DNA of 64,000 nucleotides from Xestospongia muta (lineage: Eukaryota; Porifera; Demospongiae; Haplosclerida; Petrosiidae), in assembly GCA_963693285.1 (NCBI GenBank), contig OY848918.1, positions 12,076,960-12,140,959 of the forward strand, written 5' to 3'. A program made the translations under genes and the position numbers. Of this stretch, positions 39,841 through 55,721 are shown piece by piece. Positions within the stretch are counted from its first letter, which is position 1. Each line of letters begins with the position of its first letter. Under the pieces are notes generated by a model. The model saw nothing but the letters and a program-made list of their open reading frames with translations. It ran no database searches and was not told the origin of the DNA.

Positions 39841-40615
39841 TTCTTGTCTACTACTGGCATTTGATCAATAGCTTCAGATCCTAACATCTTAAGAGTATCA
39901 CTACAAGACACATCAGATTGAACTGTTATTGGAGGAGATATTTGTAGGACACTTATAGGTTGCTTCCACCACCTAACAGAGAGAAGGAAGCGTATTGTAC
40001 AATATATAGCCAGTCAATAAACATACTATTACCATTTATCTTTCTCAGGTACAGATGACTCCATATATCCTTTATCAACCATCCAATCATCATTGATAAA
40101 TTTGGTCCTATCAGAATATAAACATCAATGTTATGATAAAGTATTACAGGTAATAAGTTTACTAGACAAATGTCTATTGTATCTACTAATACATTGTATA
40201 TAATGTACTGTATAATATACTGACATTATACTGTATAATATACTGACATATACTGTATAATATACTGACATAATTTCTGACAGAGTCTGGTAAAAGAACT
40301 ACACAACATTGTCCTTTTGTAGCTTCTGAGCAGCTTTTACAGCAGCAGCCACAACACTACCACTAGACCCACCTACATGTGAGGAAGAGGAATACACATA
40401 AGACTACTTCTAAAGTTTGTAAGCTCATAATTACTACATTAAAAATTCCATCACATTATTTTAAGAGCATACATCTTTTTACCACACAATTGTCCTTCTT
40501 CTTTGATAAGTCGTCGAGCAAAGTCAAAACTTTCAGCATCTCCTGTTTTATACCATTTATCAACAACTGATCTATCAAGGACAGTGGGTATAAAATCATA
40601 ACCAATACCTTCCAC

Positions 40616-40617
<2 letters not shown>

Positions 40618-40708
<91 letters not shown>
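40618..40708. repeat. GA/CT tract, about 90 bp
   Basis: Uninterrupted GA run directly upstream (minus strand) of the acceptor of the VEGIG exon of the CBS copy. Confidence 0.9.
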
Positions 40709-40710
<2 letters not shown>

Positions 40711-41334
40711 AGACAGTAAAAATACTCATTTACCTGATAAACAGTAACTGATGTCTCATTTAGTTCTTCAGGTTCAGCTAATATAGAGTCTATAAGATCA
40801 ACAATGAAGTTTATTTAACAAGACATTATGTGTACTATTGTCTGTATATTACAAAGATACATAGAACACAACAATGAGTGTACAATAATCAGTTCAATAG
40901 CTAGAACATTAGATATGTACCTGATCTAAAATATGTGAGTTTGGTATCTCTTTTTTAACCTCAAAGCAACTCCAATATGAGATTCTATAGTCAATATGAG
41001 ATACCAATAGTAAATGTACATATAATAATTATACATAATTCAAATATAATACTGCAGGAAATTTAATAAACATAGAATTTCTTTTTAAAATGGTATTGGA
41101 CACATTTTATGATATTGGCATTACAAAATGGAATAATTGTGTCAGGTTTAAAAAGTCAAATTTTTATTGGTATACAGTATATTAACATTTAATTTGGTCT
41201 ATAGAAATATAGTAATTTCCTGACCTGGTGAATTAAAAGCAGCTGTGGTTGGTATATGAACTATCTCTGCTCTCAGAGCCTTTAATACATATACCTTAGT
41301 GAGAAAAACAACAGAAGTAATGTTTTGTACCATA

Positions 41335-41580
41335 TACATTGTACATGTGTAGTATACATGTACATGTATTTACATATACATATACATGTACATTTAGATA
41401 TACATGTACATATACATTTATCCATCTATCTATCCATCCATTTATCCATATATCTATCCACATAACAGTCATCCGTTCATCTACTCATCAATGTATTCAC
41501 TGATCAATTTACTCACATATCTGTCCATTAATTAATCCATGTATCTATCCATCTATCCATAAAACATCCATTCAATCAGT
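41335..41580. repeat. TACATG and ATCC/ATCT low-complexity tract
   Basis: TACATG/TATACA repeats (41335-41415) pass into ATCT/ATCC tetranucleotide-like sequence to about 41580. A near copy lies at 54310-54545. Confidence 0.8.
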
Positions 41581-41584
41581 TGGG

Positions 41585-42180
41585 ATCTCTTAGCAACAAA
41601 CTCAAGGAGAAGGACAAAGATATCTCAAACTTCAAGAACCCCTACAATTCCATTCTAAGGGTAGCAGAGAACTTCAACAATATCTTAATGTAACATTAAA
41701 TGAGAAACTCTCCAACAAATTGAGAACTTGAAACAATTCAAAAAAGTTATGATGAAAGATTACAACACTTACAAACACAACATGATGCAGCTATGACCAA
41801 ACTCCATACCAGTTTGAAACAGAAGAAAGATGTTGTAACAGTGATGACAAAAGCTGAAGAGTACAAGGCTTAAAGATCAGATATTGTGAATTGAATCAAT
41901 GTTTAGAACAGAAGAGAGACAACTTAGCTTTTGAACTCTATCAAAAGGAGGGTGCTTCTTGGTGTAACTTGACTGATGATGTAACAACTTGTCCTATGAT
42001 GAATCACTAGAGCTAATAATGTTAGGTTTGGTTAAGTGTTTAGGTGATGTCATTATTATGATGACATCACTATGTGTCATTTCATTATGATGTCATCACA
42101 GTCAAGTTACACCAAGAACCATCCTAAAAGGACGATATTATTGATAGTCTCCACCAGCAAGTCCAGTATCTGGAATGAAG
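41585..42180 (+). pseudogene. coiled-coil gene fragment split by a MITE
   Basis: Broken frames on the plus strand encode coiled-coil-like text (SNKLKEKDKDIS, NEKLSNKL, TSLKQKKDVVT, EQKRDNLAFELYQK, then after the MITE IIDSLHQQVQYLE and stop). Frameshifts and stops occur throughout. The copy at 54560-55167 is parallel and slightly better preserved. I do not recognise the parent gene. Confidence 0.6.
41952..42125. mobile_element. 174-bp hAT-like MITE, copy 1
   Basis: Terminal inverted repeats are GCTTCTTGGTGTAACTTGAC on the left and GTCAAGTTACACCAAGAACC on the right (one mismatch within the shared core). Flanking aaaagga(g/c)g occurs on both sides (41943-41951 and 42126-42134), an 8-9 bp target duplication of hAT type. 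No coding capacity. Confidence 0.75.
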
Positions 42181-42734
42181 AGGAAGAAGACCACGCCCAC
42201 AATGAGGATATATATCAGTAGTTATCAAGATCAATTAGAGTGACAATAATAAAAAGGGGAGTGGTTCCAATGACAGAGAGGTGGAGCTACATGTGCCATA
42301 TGTATTATCTGACTCACTCACTCATTATAAAAACCTAAACCATTTAGTCATTTTTTTATGTGATCAACACATTCCTTACCTCTAATGATAGCCAATACTT
42401 CAACTACTCAAGACAATACTGAAGTGTTACCCTCGTCTGGTGATATCATTTTGCCAACCACCAGTTAGATGACTTCATGCACTTTTCCATTTTAACTCTC
42501 AAATCTGAAGATTTCTTAACTGCTTTTGACCTTCCTCTATCTTATGTTGTCGAGTGTTACTTTCCATAGTAACCAACTAAATAAAAATTAACTTCTCTTG
42601 TGAATAGTATTAAATTAAATATAACTATAGTAGTAGACACTCTAACCTCAAAACAATGGTTTAGTGATGTTCCATAAACTGTTTGTCTCTTTGCATCTGT
42701 TCTGAGACTTTCAGTTCACCAGACTACTGATCTG
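42181..42734. other. intergenic sequence, nothing recognised
   Basis: This stretch is shared with 55170-55720. No convincing open frame or structural repeat is visible. Confidence 0.4.
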
Positions 42735-43100
42735 TACGGAAGCCTCAGACGGACATTCCTATTACTATTTCCGTGCACCTTATATATCAATTAAAGATGT
42801 AGTTGGTGAGTTCCAATTCCAATATACAACCAAAATCAGGAACCAAATCAAACTGGAAATATCTCGCTGACGCTCGATTCTAAGAGACGGCTCGTGGTAC
42901 TCACGCTCCGCGTTTTATTAAGTAACAAGAAAAGCCTAGAAAAGGCGCACGTGCCAAAAATGGAAATAGGAATAAGAAATTAAACTCATCAACTGGGTCT
43001 TTAATTGGAATTTTTTTAAGTGGAATTTTTTAATACGCGAATATGCGGGGAAGATATATATAGGAAATAGGAATTGGAATGTCCGTCTGAGGCTTCCGTA
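42735..43100. mobile_element. 366-bp inverted-repeat element, copy 1
   Basis: The left end TACGGAAGCCTCAGACGGAC continues into attcc, and the right end is its exact inverted complement ending GTCCGTCTGAGGCTTCCGTA. No coding capacity. Immediately to the right (43101-43213) is the right half of a related element of the 15966-16301 type, ending GTCCGCCTTCGACTTCCGTA, so two related elements are fused here. Confidence 0.85.
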
Positions 43101-43486
43101 GTATTCAGTATCTATGGCTCAATTCTAAGAGACAGCTCGCGATTCTCGCGCTTCACTTCATTGAGCGATGGAAAGTAGAATTGGAATTGGAATGTCCGCC
43201 TTCGACTTCCGTACTATGGAATTGACAATTGTACTTCAACAAATAACACCTTAGAAAAGACATGTATGTGATATGTTAGACTGTCTTGTTGTAAATTCCA
43301 TATTGATGGCTCCTACTCATAGGCCTGCATTCATGAAATTCTTGTGTCTAAGAAATGTTAAACAGAATATTAGAAGCTCTGAAAATTAACTACATAATTG
43401 TCATATACCAATCAGGATATTAGTTACCACAAAACCAAAGCTATTGTAATTTAATATCTATAAAGCCAACTTGAATCCAAAAAGTA

Positions 43487-43632
43487 ATCTTTGTAGTTTA
43501 TTGCCCTAAAACTGAACCCATTAATTAGTAAGAGATGATACTATTGCAATTGAAATAACTGGTATACTGGTTAGTTCTGTTGAAATAATATCTGCTCCTG
43601 ACTTCTGCTATTGGGCAATAAACTACAAAGAT
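43487..43632. mobile_element. fold-back element, third copy
   Basis: ATCTTTGTAGTTTATTGCCC at 43487-43506 is perfectly inverted at 43613-43632. It is in the same surroundings as at 16577. Confidence 0.75.
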
Positions 43633-44678
43633 ATATATGATACTATTACCACACCCTCTACATCACTAGTAATAGATAAAGAAAGTAAATACACTATATC
43701 ACATTTATAATAATGTGTATATATAATACTATTATCAAATAGTGAGTGTGCTATATACCCATTCTTGTTTACTACTGGCAAGAGGAACTTATGTTTTTTT
43801 TTAACCTAGAATATTTTTTTCTATATTCAATGAGTTACCAATTCCATTGCTATGTGTTGCATACTATACAGACAGCTATCACCATGACTTTAACTTGATG
43901 TAGACAAAACAGCATGTATCAAAAGTATCTTTAAGGCTGTCATCAAAACAAGAGATTATCAAAATATCAAATGCCCTTTTTCCCAAACCATTTCACAATA
44001 CTTTTATTGGATGAATGCATGCGACCTGCAATAATATGAAAACAATTTACATAACAATATATTTACATTATACATGTACATGTGTAGTACACATGTATTG
44101 TATATACATGAATATACACATGTACATGTACATGTAAATACACGTGTATTACATATACATATACATATAATGGGTAGTACATAAGTATTACATATACATG
44201 TACATATACATATACATTCATCGATCTATCTATCTATCCATTTATATAGAAAATGAAAACAATTTACATAAATGTTATAATACTTTAGATATCTCATTAT
44301 TTATCACAATACTTCGAAAGACATGTGTATTTCTACATGCGACCTTTCTCATGATCTATAAAAATTGCTCTCAGTCTTTTTATATGCTCATATATAATGT
44401 GACTGCTATATATTGAACATAATATATGTTGAGAACAGTTTACATGCTATGTCAGCACAACTAACCATTAATTGTTGCTGTGACTGTCAAGAAGTAACAT
44501 AAAATATAAAGAAATGATATTACAAATGATTGTTTCTTTAAAAATTAGAGGATTAATGAAGATGCAGCACAAAAAATAGCAAATTTCATAGCTCTTTATT
44601 TAACTTGTAAATATGCAAAAAGCAATTATAATTACAAAACAACAATACAGTCTTTAAATGTAACAAATTTATTGTTAA
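43633..44678. other. R5 downstream flank
   Basis: This parallels 16724-17766 downstream of R3: a scrap of CBS intron/exon (43640-43775), a TACATG microsatellite (44065-44220), the repeated flank block and a poly(A) signal just beyond the R5 stop. Confidence 0.6.
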
Positions 44679-47600
44679 TCACTTTTTGTCTAATTGTTCT
44701 GACAATTGATCACTCATCTCAAGCTTCTCTAGACCTTCAGAGTCAAGAGACATTTTAGTGGTCTTCTTTTTTAACACCAGTACTACCACTAAAACTATTA
44801 TCACTATGACAAATAGCATTACTCCAAGACCTACTACAACTCCAACAATAATACCAAGATTATCATCATTAGTTGATTGTGGTACTGTAGGAGCTAATAC
44901 AATATAAAGTATGACAACAATTAATATTTTTAATTTTAATTCTGACTTACTTGTCACTTCATCCTTACAAGACTCTCCTATAAATCCAGGTAAACAATGA
45001 CAGCTATAATTCCTACCATGAGGTTGACATGTACCACCATTACAAGGGTTAGGATCACAGGGTGAATAAACTATATATTAACAATTAGTTAATTTAGTTT
45101 GCTCATAATAACAGTGAATCCTCACCAGTAGTATTACAACTGTCTCCTTCATAGCCTTCTTCACAAGCACACATATTAGTATCCACACAAGAACCATGAA
45201 CACATGGTGGATTACATGTAACTAATGCTCGATCATGTGAGGACATATTTTTAATTCTGACTTACTTGTCACTTCATCCTTGCAAGACTCTCCTGTAAAT
45301 CCAGATAAACAATGACAGCTATAATTCCTACCATGAGGTTGACATGTACCACCATTACAAGGGTTAGGATCACAGGGTGAATAAACTATATATTAACAAT
45401 TAGTTAAATTAGTTTGCTCATAATAACAGCGAATCCTCACCAGTAGTATTACAACTGTCTCCTTCATAGCCTTCTTCACAAGCACACATATTAGTATCCA
45501 CACAAGAACCATGAACACATAGTGGATTACATGTAACTAATATTTAATATTGAAAAGAAGTCATAAATAATTAAAACTTACTTGTTGGCTTTTGTTCACA
45601 ATATTCTCCAGTAAAGCATGTACAGATGTAGTTTCCAGCATGACACTGACATGTACCATTATTGTTACAAGGATTTTCATCACATGTTGAGTAAACTATA
45701 ATATTAATACAAGTATTCTATCCATTGAATTATGTAACTGTGTCATTCATTACCAATGACATCACAAGTGTCTCCGTCATAGCCTTCTCCACAAGCACAC
45801 ACATTAGTATCCACACAAGCACCATGAACACAGGATGGATTACAACTTACTATAAATGAAACAGAAATCAGTAGAGTGAATGTGTGTTAATTACTTACCT
45901 GGTTTGGATAAATTAACTAGTTGTTCAAGTTCCTGTCCTCCTCGATATGTAGCCTCTCCAATCTCAATTCTTCCAGTAGTAGCTATATCAAACTTACAGA
46001 ACACATCATCTCCACAAATCTCATCAGCCTTCTTTTCCAGAGCAGTATCAGAAAAGGAAGGTTCATACACAGGAGTGAATGATGGAAAATAATATGTAGA
46101 CCAGCTTTGTCCAAATTGATATGTAAACAAACTGTCACTAGGATTATCAATGATCCCTAAATAAAATTTAGAATTATTGTAAATTTGTAACTAGTATACA
46201 CTTACATGTCATTCCAAACTTTTCATGTATCTCTTGTATAGTAGAGTTTAATAATAATATTGTTCCATTTCCCCTAGGAGTAAGGTCATCTGTCTTATTA
46301 CCATTATATGGACCCATTAATCCTTGAGTTTTATTTTGATAACTTTTTGGGAGACTAACAATAAGGACAGATATAAAACCATTTTGTTCTTCTACTTGTA
46401 GAAATGCACCACTTGAGAAGGTAGCACTGAGTGTATTGTTACCAGATTTAATGATGGTCACATTTTCAAAATCTTGACGTTTCAACTCATCAAAGTTAAT
46501 TCTTTCTCCATCAACAAGAGTGATCACAGAAGTAATATTCTCAACTGTTTCGATTTCAAATTGAACTGTACTTGAACTCTTTTCTTTGGCTATGCAAGCT
46601 GAGAAGACAGTAGCATTTCCAACACTTTCCAATGAAGTTTTAACTTCAATCATTCTTCCTTGTAGTGTAAATGATTGATCATTTGTTTCAATGAGAACAA
46701 ACTCTCCCTTTCCATTAAATGTGTACTTGTGAAGATCAAGAGTCACAATATGTGGATCACCAATTATAATAGCTAATGAATAACAAATTATTATAAATTA
46801 CACAAGAAACCAAGTGTTAATCTTACAAATTGAAACAATACTGTCATGTATGCTTGTTATCAATGAACCATATTCTATAATATTGTTAATATGATATATA
46901 CTCACCAGGTACTGGAGGAGTGTAAGCTGTTCCATTATCTGAAGGACGTCTTTGATAGTAAATATCACAACAAGTTCGTGTTCCTTTACAACAGAAGATA
47001 TATGGCAGGATATCTTCAAATTGATGTTTAATTAAGTTACTCAAGTAATTCAATCTAGTACTACCAACTGTAGATACTTTATCCACTGATCCTCCTCCAG
47101 GTGGTCCCACAATTAGATTACCATCTTTACGATAGCAACATTCAATACCTGCTCCTTCATTAGTCCTACAGGTGTACATAATTATATTAATAATATAACA
47201 TGTGTATATAATATAGTACACAATTCATTGTATAGTAGCTGTACAGCTATTTTTCAAATATAAGTTACCCAGTGAATACTATAATATATCAGTTTGTTAT
47301 TCATGTCACTCATTAGTTATGTAGTAGTAAATAAGATACCTAAACAGATCTATAATATATATGCTCACATAATGGTTTCCTCATATAATTAGTTCATCAT
47401 CTACACTAATGACTTTAATTGTTTATAACACTATATAATTAAGCATCCACAACATAGATTCTAATTAAATTCAATTCCATACGTGACTATACGGTATATA
47501 GTTAATGTATGCTAGCACATTATGTGTATAAGCATCACAACTGATGATGGTTGTTAGTAAGTAATTGCATATAGTTAGTTTAGGGAGGTCTATGAATTAC

Positions 47601-50600
47601 ACATCTCTAGTAAATCTATACATTTCCATTTCCAAAACTCAATAAATGTACTCAACAACCTGCTAATATACAGTACCATATATGAAGTCATACTAATGTA
47701 TGAAACTCATATAACGAATTCATACGTTAAAGTGATTTTTAGTAGCGATATAGAGTATAGTGCTAATATATATGTGAATTACATACTAAAAATCAAAGCA
47801 TTTTATTTACAACTACTCTACATAGACTGTTAACTTATATAATATTACTAGCTATATCTACCAACATCATAAGCTGCTTGAATAAATAATTTAATGGAAG
47901 ACAGAATATCTACTGTTGTATACATAAGCTGTTGACTTACATTACTACCATCATCATACACTGCTCAAATAAACAATTTAGTAGTACAGAATAGAACACA
48001 GGATATCTACTGTTCTACATCATACTTGTCCAGGTTTGCCATATAGGATATCAAAGTGGGTAATAGTAATTCTTTTAGTAAAGGATTTCAAAGTAACTCA
48101 TTTAGTAAATAATAACTGTCTTCTTCTTAGTACTACTAACTTGTTTACTTAAAACCATGTGATGTGGGTAGAGATTGCTTATTTAATTCAATAGAAGACA
48201 GAATATCTACTGTTGTATACATAAGCTGTTGACTTACATTACTACCGACATCATATGCTGCTCAAATAAACAATTTAGTAGTACAGAATAGAACACAAAA
48301 TATCTACTATTCTACATCATACTTGTCCAAGTTTGCCATATAGGATATAAGAGGAAGTTCTATGCTGTATAATTGATGACACAATTATTAGTCTTCTAGT
48401 TAAACAAAGTGGGTAGTAGTGATTCTTTTGGTAAAGGATTTCACACTAGCGGATTTAGTAAGCTATAACTGTCTTTGTCTTAGTACTACTAACTTGTATA
48501 CGTAAAACTATTTGATGTGGGTAGAGATTGCTGATTTTATAAGTTATTTTTACTGCTAATTCCACCCACTTTGTATGATATATGGTAAACCACTTAACCA
48601 GAAAATTATCTTCTATATACAAACTGTTTCCCATGAAGTATCTCTAATAGTTACAAAACTACTAAACTTTTAGTTTAGTCATTAATATTTAGTGAAATAG
48701 TCTAGCTATGAAAGTTAAAGCTTAATATGTAAATATAGTCATAAACTAAATGATTATATGATTATGTAACCTGTTAAAACTGGATAATTGTTTTAACAAA
48801 GTTGTTATTCGATGCATTGCCACTCTAAATAGAATGTCTATCATATTTAGCTAATTATTATGAATTACAAACTAAATCTATTATATTTGTTACTCAGTAT
48901 CAATTATGTATATCAATTGTGCATACAAATTATACACAATGTTATTAACACTTACCACTATACAACATATTACTTGTATCAATGAAAGAGTGTACAGACT
49001 AATTGGTTTATTCTTATCATAAATATCATTATGTATAAAAGGTTATTCTACTCAGAAAGTAGCTTTGGCAATTATAGAGTAATAACTTAATTAGTTAAAA
49101 TGACCAATCAGTTTTAGCATGAGATTTAATTACACACAGTACATTGGTTAGTAAGTCACAATAATTATATAGTATATACTGGATCAATTTACCTTGTAAT
49201 AGTCCTTTGATGAAAACATTTAAAAGCTTTAGGATGAAAGAATCCTATCAGTCTTGTATCTCTATCTTCAATAAGTCCACTGTTGACAGTTCTAGCTTGA
49301 CCAATAGTGGGTGGACATTGGAAATCAGAACGCACTTTATCTAATAGTTGTTGACCAATACTAGATGGTTCACTGGTAGACCATGCTTTACATGCAGACC
49401 ATAGTTTAGTACCACTAGATCGTTTATTGGTTGACACTATCCATATTATATCTGTCCATTGAGTGACTCTCCCTTCTGCTTTATCAATCAATGTAGGATT
49501 TAGAGGATCACTACTTTTAGCTTCAATGGAAATAACAGCAACATAAACAGATTGATTACTGGAGTGAGATATAGTAGGTACTGTGACAGTAGCTGACCCA
49601 GTATTAGCTACATTACTGTCTAATGTGGTCAATTCTTCTAATGTATGGTCATTATTAGATATCTGGAAGATATGTAACTTAATGTCAATAAGTAAATCTG
49701 AGGGACCAATGATATCTTGTAATGGTTTAGTTCGAGATACTGTTGACCATGTTAATGTAATATTTTCTCCTACATGAATTGGCATTTTGTGAGACCTCAT
49801 GTCAACATGATTTTCATCTTCAATGTGTCCTACAGACAAGATAAATCAAAAATTACTTAAAGGTTTTTACTTACGTGAATAAAATGATGATTCTCTTTCA
49901 TATTTAAATCCATTATAGAACAATTGTACATTCACTCTTCCTATCTTTGTTAGTCTAGGTGTAACACATAATACTTGTGTTTGACTAACATAGACACCAT
50001 CCACTTTAATACCATCAAATAAACAATATAACTTATCAGTAGATTTAATATAAGTGGGTCCAGTTAGTATAACTGGTACACCACCTAATATATGACCATA
50101 CCATGGATTGAGTTGAAGGACACCTATTAGTAACAATAATGAAAGATTATTAAAATAAGTTTACTTGTCTAACCTCTATTGATAATGTTTAAATTCATTC
50201 CTGTTAAGTATGTATATCCTTCTGGATTGATCAAAGAATATTCTTTCATACTTCCATATCCAATTACACTAAGACCAGCATTTTTATCAGTATGACGTAA
50301 AACATGAGGTAGAGTGTCATCAAACTCATGAACTGTTCCATATCCTATAATGTCACCATTATAACTATGAATAGGTTCCCAATCCCAGTTATAAGATTTA
50401 TCATCTAATAGGACATCAGCTGCGTTAGTTGTTGCAATTTGAGTGTAATGATGCTTAAAAACATTAGTCAACGAAGTGTTCAGTGGTACATAGACCACTT
50501 CGTTAATGTACTGTTCTATAGGAGGTATCACACTCAGAGTTTCATGGAGGTATGAATTGGAGTCTCTTACATGGCCTTCTGAAACAAGTTGAGATACAAG

Positions 50601-51710
50601 TATTGGCTTATCAGATTCAATAGAACAATAGGTAACTGTATCAATGTAAGCATTTGTAAAGTTCCAGTTACCAGGAAATGTCAAAAATGTAGTATCAATT
50701 AATATATTTTTACAAGTTTGAGTGATAGTAGTTTCTCCTTCAGAGGCCACAATCTTTGTATAGTGTTGCACTGATGCTTCAGGAAATGGTACAAGGAGGA
50801 ACTTTTTACCCCAAGTCACTGTCGGAGGGATCTGTTCTGTTACATAATCACAAAACCACAATGTCCACGATAACTGCTTTTGAGAGAAAAAAGCTTTCAA
50901 CCACCATAGTTGTTTTGACACTATACCACATTCATGTCCACTGATAACTGTTAAAGGTTTATTTGAAATAATTTGAGTACCAGTTAGATCATCTTCAGCT
51001 CCAATCAGAAGTGTTTGCATCAAATGTAGTGTAATGGTATAGGTATCACCAGCATTGATAATAGTAGTTGGGTCACTTGGATTTTGAGGGTCTTCTGGAA
51101 CCTCTATCATCTGTGTAGGTACAATAGTTATAGTAGTGTTGTCCTCATTTCCAACTAAAAGAAACAGACTATCATCTCCCCACATGCTATCTATTGATAC
51201 CACATAATATTCATATCGTTGTAGTCCCATATTGATGTATGGATATGCTAAGTATTCAGCATTCAATTCGTAATGTACAGACATCACAACAACTGATATA
51301 GGAGTATTGTCATCATTGGAATAGATATGAATTCCTTTGAATCGTTCAGAGTAATTTCCATGACGTGGTACAACATTATCAGGTAGTATTACAAGAGCAG
51401 GACTATCAACAGATACACTACCAGTGTAGTACCAACCTGTTCCTCTGTGGTTCCATCCAATACCTAACTCTACTGTGAAGTTAACTGGTTGGACTGATAG
51501 TGTAGTAATGGTGAGTTCTCTTGTATAATACCAATATGACCTCAGTATACCAACATAGAAATGAACTCCATATGTAGAAAGCTGACCATTGGTTGTCTTA
51601 GGAAAATAAACAGAAATCACTGTTGAAGAAAATAATATTATATCACTTTATTACTAGTTAGTGAACAACTTACAGACTGAAGCTAACAGGAGAGCGTAGA
51701 CTAGCTTCAT
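44679..51710 (-). CDS. R5: IgGFc/AMOP/VWD receptor with six EGF modules
   Basis: Exons (minus strand): 51710..51674, 51619..50174, 50123..49875, 49829..49193, 47165..46906, 46772..46206, 46156..45899, EGF exons 45849..45754, 45695..45582, 45536..45441, 45385..45266, 45221..45126, 45070..44951, and TM/tail 44893..44679; 1436 residues. It is closest to R3 (same 637-bp beta-sandwich exon, A-B-A-C-A-C EGF order, similar flanks). The second EGF exon is 9 bp shorter, losing three residues between the last two cysteine pairs (CTCFTGEYC). The Trp-rich patch is WWLKAFFSQKQLSWTLWF. The TM reads [12 protein letters not shown]; the tail is short and tyrosine-free. The GDPH site is kept. Confidence 0.9.
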
Positions 51711-51752
51711 ATTGATTTTTCCCTCTTCCGATATGGATAAACAAGTGCACTC

Positions 51753-51760
51753 TTATAAAT
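51753..51760 (-). promoter_or_regulatory. TATA-like box of R5
   Basis: ATTTATAA on the minus strand, 43-50 bp upstream of the R5 ATG. Confidence 0.55.
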
Positions 51761-51944
51761 ACAGTCATAGTTTTTCAATGGCTTCAATGTTATAACTTAT
51801 GTGATAACGTACTGAAATGTATATTAGCAATAATGTACTCATATATAGTATTAGTGATAATGTAATCATAGTGTCTTGTCAATATAGTGTTAACATAATG
51901 TTGATTGTTGATCAAACTAATATTACAATAACATTATATAAGAT

Positions 51945-52250
51945 GACTCCATATATCATTTATCAACTATCCAATCATCATTGATAAATTTGGTCATATT
52001 AAAATATAAACACCAATATTATGATAAAGTATTATAAGTAATAACTTTACTAGACAAATGTCTACTGTATCTACTAATACATTGTATATAAATGTACTGT
52101 ATAATATACTGACATATACTGTATAATATACTGATATATAATTTCTGACAGACTCTGGTAAAAGAACTACACAACATTGTCCTTTTGTAGCTTCTGAGAA
52201 GCTTTTACAGCAGCAGACACAGCACTACCACCAGAGCCACCTACATGTGA
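51945..52250 (-). pseudogene. CBS: cystathionine beta-synthase fragment, two exons
   Basis: A two-exon scrap (GGSGGSAVSAAVKASQKLQK and the DDW exon), the counterpart of 25837-26118, with the same one-base loss in the oligo-A run. Confidence 0.75.
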
Positions 52251-52597
52251 GGAGGAGGAATACATATAAGACTACTTCTAAATTTTGTGAGCTCATAATT
52301 ACTACATTAAAAATTGCTTGTAATAACATACCTAACTGTACATTAGTGATAATGTACTCAATATATAGTATGTACTTAATATGGTGCTAATATAATGTTA
52401 ATAACTTTATATAAATTAGAATAACATTATAAAAGTGGTCTAGAGTAATTTTAGTTGATTATTCAAACAATAAATAACACAATTCAAAATCAATCTACAC
52501 AAAGTCTAATATAATACAATTAATTACAATATATAATGTACTGGTATTATATATCAAAGTACATGTTAACTAGTTTGACTATATAGCCCTAAAGTCT

Positions 52598-54275
<1,678 letters not shown>

Positions 54276-54309
54276 TAGTGAGAAAAACAACAGAAATAAT
54301 GAGTTGTAC

Positions 54310-54545
54310 CATATACATTGTACATGTGTAGTATACATGTACATGTATATACATATACATATACATGTACATTTAGATATACATGTACATATATATTCAT
54401 CCATTTATCTATCCATCCATTTATCCATGTGTCTATCCACACAACAGTCATCTGTTCATCTACTCATCAATGTATTTACTGATCAATTTACTCACATATC
54501 TGTCCATTAATCCATCTATCTATCCATCTATCCATAAAACGTCCA
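54310..54545. repeat. TACATG and ATCC/ATCT low-complexity tract
   Basis: The counterpart of 41335-41580. Confidence 0.8.
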
Positions 54546-54559
54546 TTCAATCAGTTGGG

Positions 54560-55167
54560 ATCTCTTAGCAACAAACTTAAGGAGAAGGACAAAGATATCT
54601 CAAACCTTCAAGAACCCCTACAATTCCATTCTGAGGGTAGTGGAGAACTCCAACAACATTTTGATGTAACACTAAATGAGAAACTCTCCAACAAACTGAG
54701 AACTTGAAACAATTCAAAATAAGTTATGAAGAAAGATTATAACACTTACAAACACAACATGATGCAGCTATGACCAAACTCCATACCAGTTTGAAACAGA
54801 AGAAAGATGTTGTAACATTGATTGACAAAAGCTGAAGAGTACAAGGCTTAAAGATCAGATATTGTGAATTGAATCAATGTTTAGAACAGAAGAGAGACAA
54901 CTTAGCTTTTGAACTCTATCAAAAGGACGGTGCTTCTTGGTGTAACTTGACTAATGATGTAACAACTTGTCCTATGATGACATCACTATGTGTCATAGAG
55001 CTAATAATGTTAGGTTTGGTTTAGGGTTTAGGTGATGTCATTATTATGATGACATTACTATGTGTCATTTCATTATGATGTCATCACAGTCAAGTTACAC
55101 CAAGAACCATCCCAAAAGGACGATATTATTGATAGTCTCCACCAGCAAGTCCAGTATCTGGAATGAA
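54560..55167 (+). pseudogene. coiled-coil gene fragment, second copy
   Basis: This parallels 41585-42180. The first part reads SLSNKLKEKDKDISNLQEPL then GELQQHFDVTLNEKLSNKL before a stop. Removing the MITE and one 9-bp duplicate would join ELYQKD to DIIDSLHQQVQYLE and a stop at about 55165, showing the insertion hit a coding exon. Unnamed gene; not functional here. Confidence 0.6.
54930..55113. mobile_element. 184-bp hAT-like MITE, copy 2
   Basis: Same inverted termini as 41952-42125, with an exact aaaaggacg on both sides (54921-54929 and 55114-55122). The internal text differs by a short extra piece (gatgacatcactatgtgtca). Confidence 0.8.
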
Positions 55168-55721
55168 GAGGAAGAAGACCACGCCCACAATGAGGATATA
55201 TATCAGTAATTATCAAGATCAATTTGAGTGACAATAATAAAAAGGGGAGTGGTTCCAATGACAGAGAGGTGGAGCTACATGTGCCATATGTATTATCTGA
55301 CTCACTCACTCATTGTAAAAAACCTATACCATTTAGTCATTTTTTCATGTGATCAACACATTTCTTACCTCCAATGATACCCAATACTTCAACTACTCAA
55401 GACAATACTGAAGTGTTACCCTCGTCTGGTGATATCATTTTGCCAACCACCAGTTAGATGACTTCATGCACTTTTCCATTTTAACTCTCAAATCTGAAGT
55501 TCTTTTAACTGCTTTTGACCTTCCTCTATCTTAAGTTGTCGAGTGTTACTTTCCATAGTAACCAACTAAATAAAAATTAACTTCTCTTGTGAATAATATT
55601 AAATTAAATATGATAGTAGTAGACACTCTAACCTCAAAACAATGGTTTAGTGATGTTCCATAAACTGTTTGTCTCTTTGCATCTGTTCTGAGACTTTCAG
55701 TTCACCAGACTACTGATCTGG

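Noticed and set aside
42181..42734. Protein-coding gene in the stretch around 42400 and its copy at 55400
   Set aside because: All six frames are broken by frequent stops, and the differences between the two copies do not respect a reading frame.
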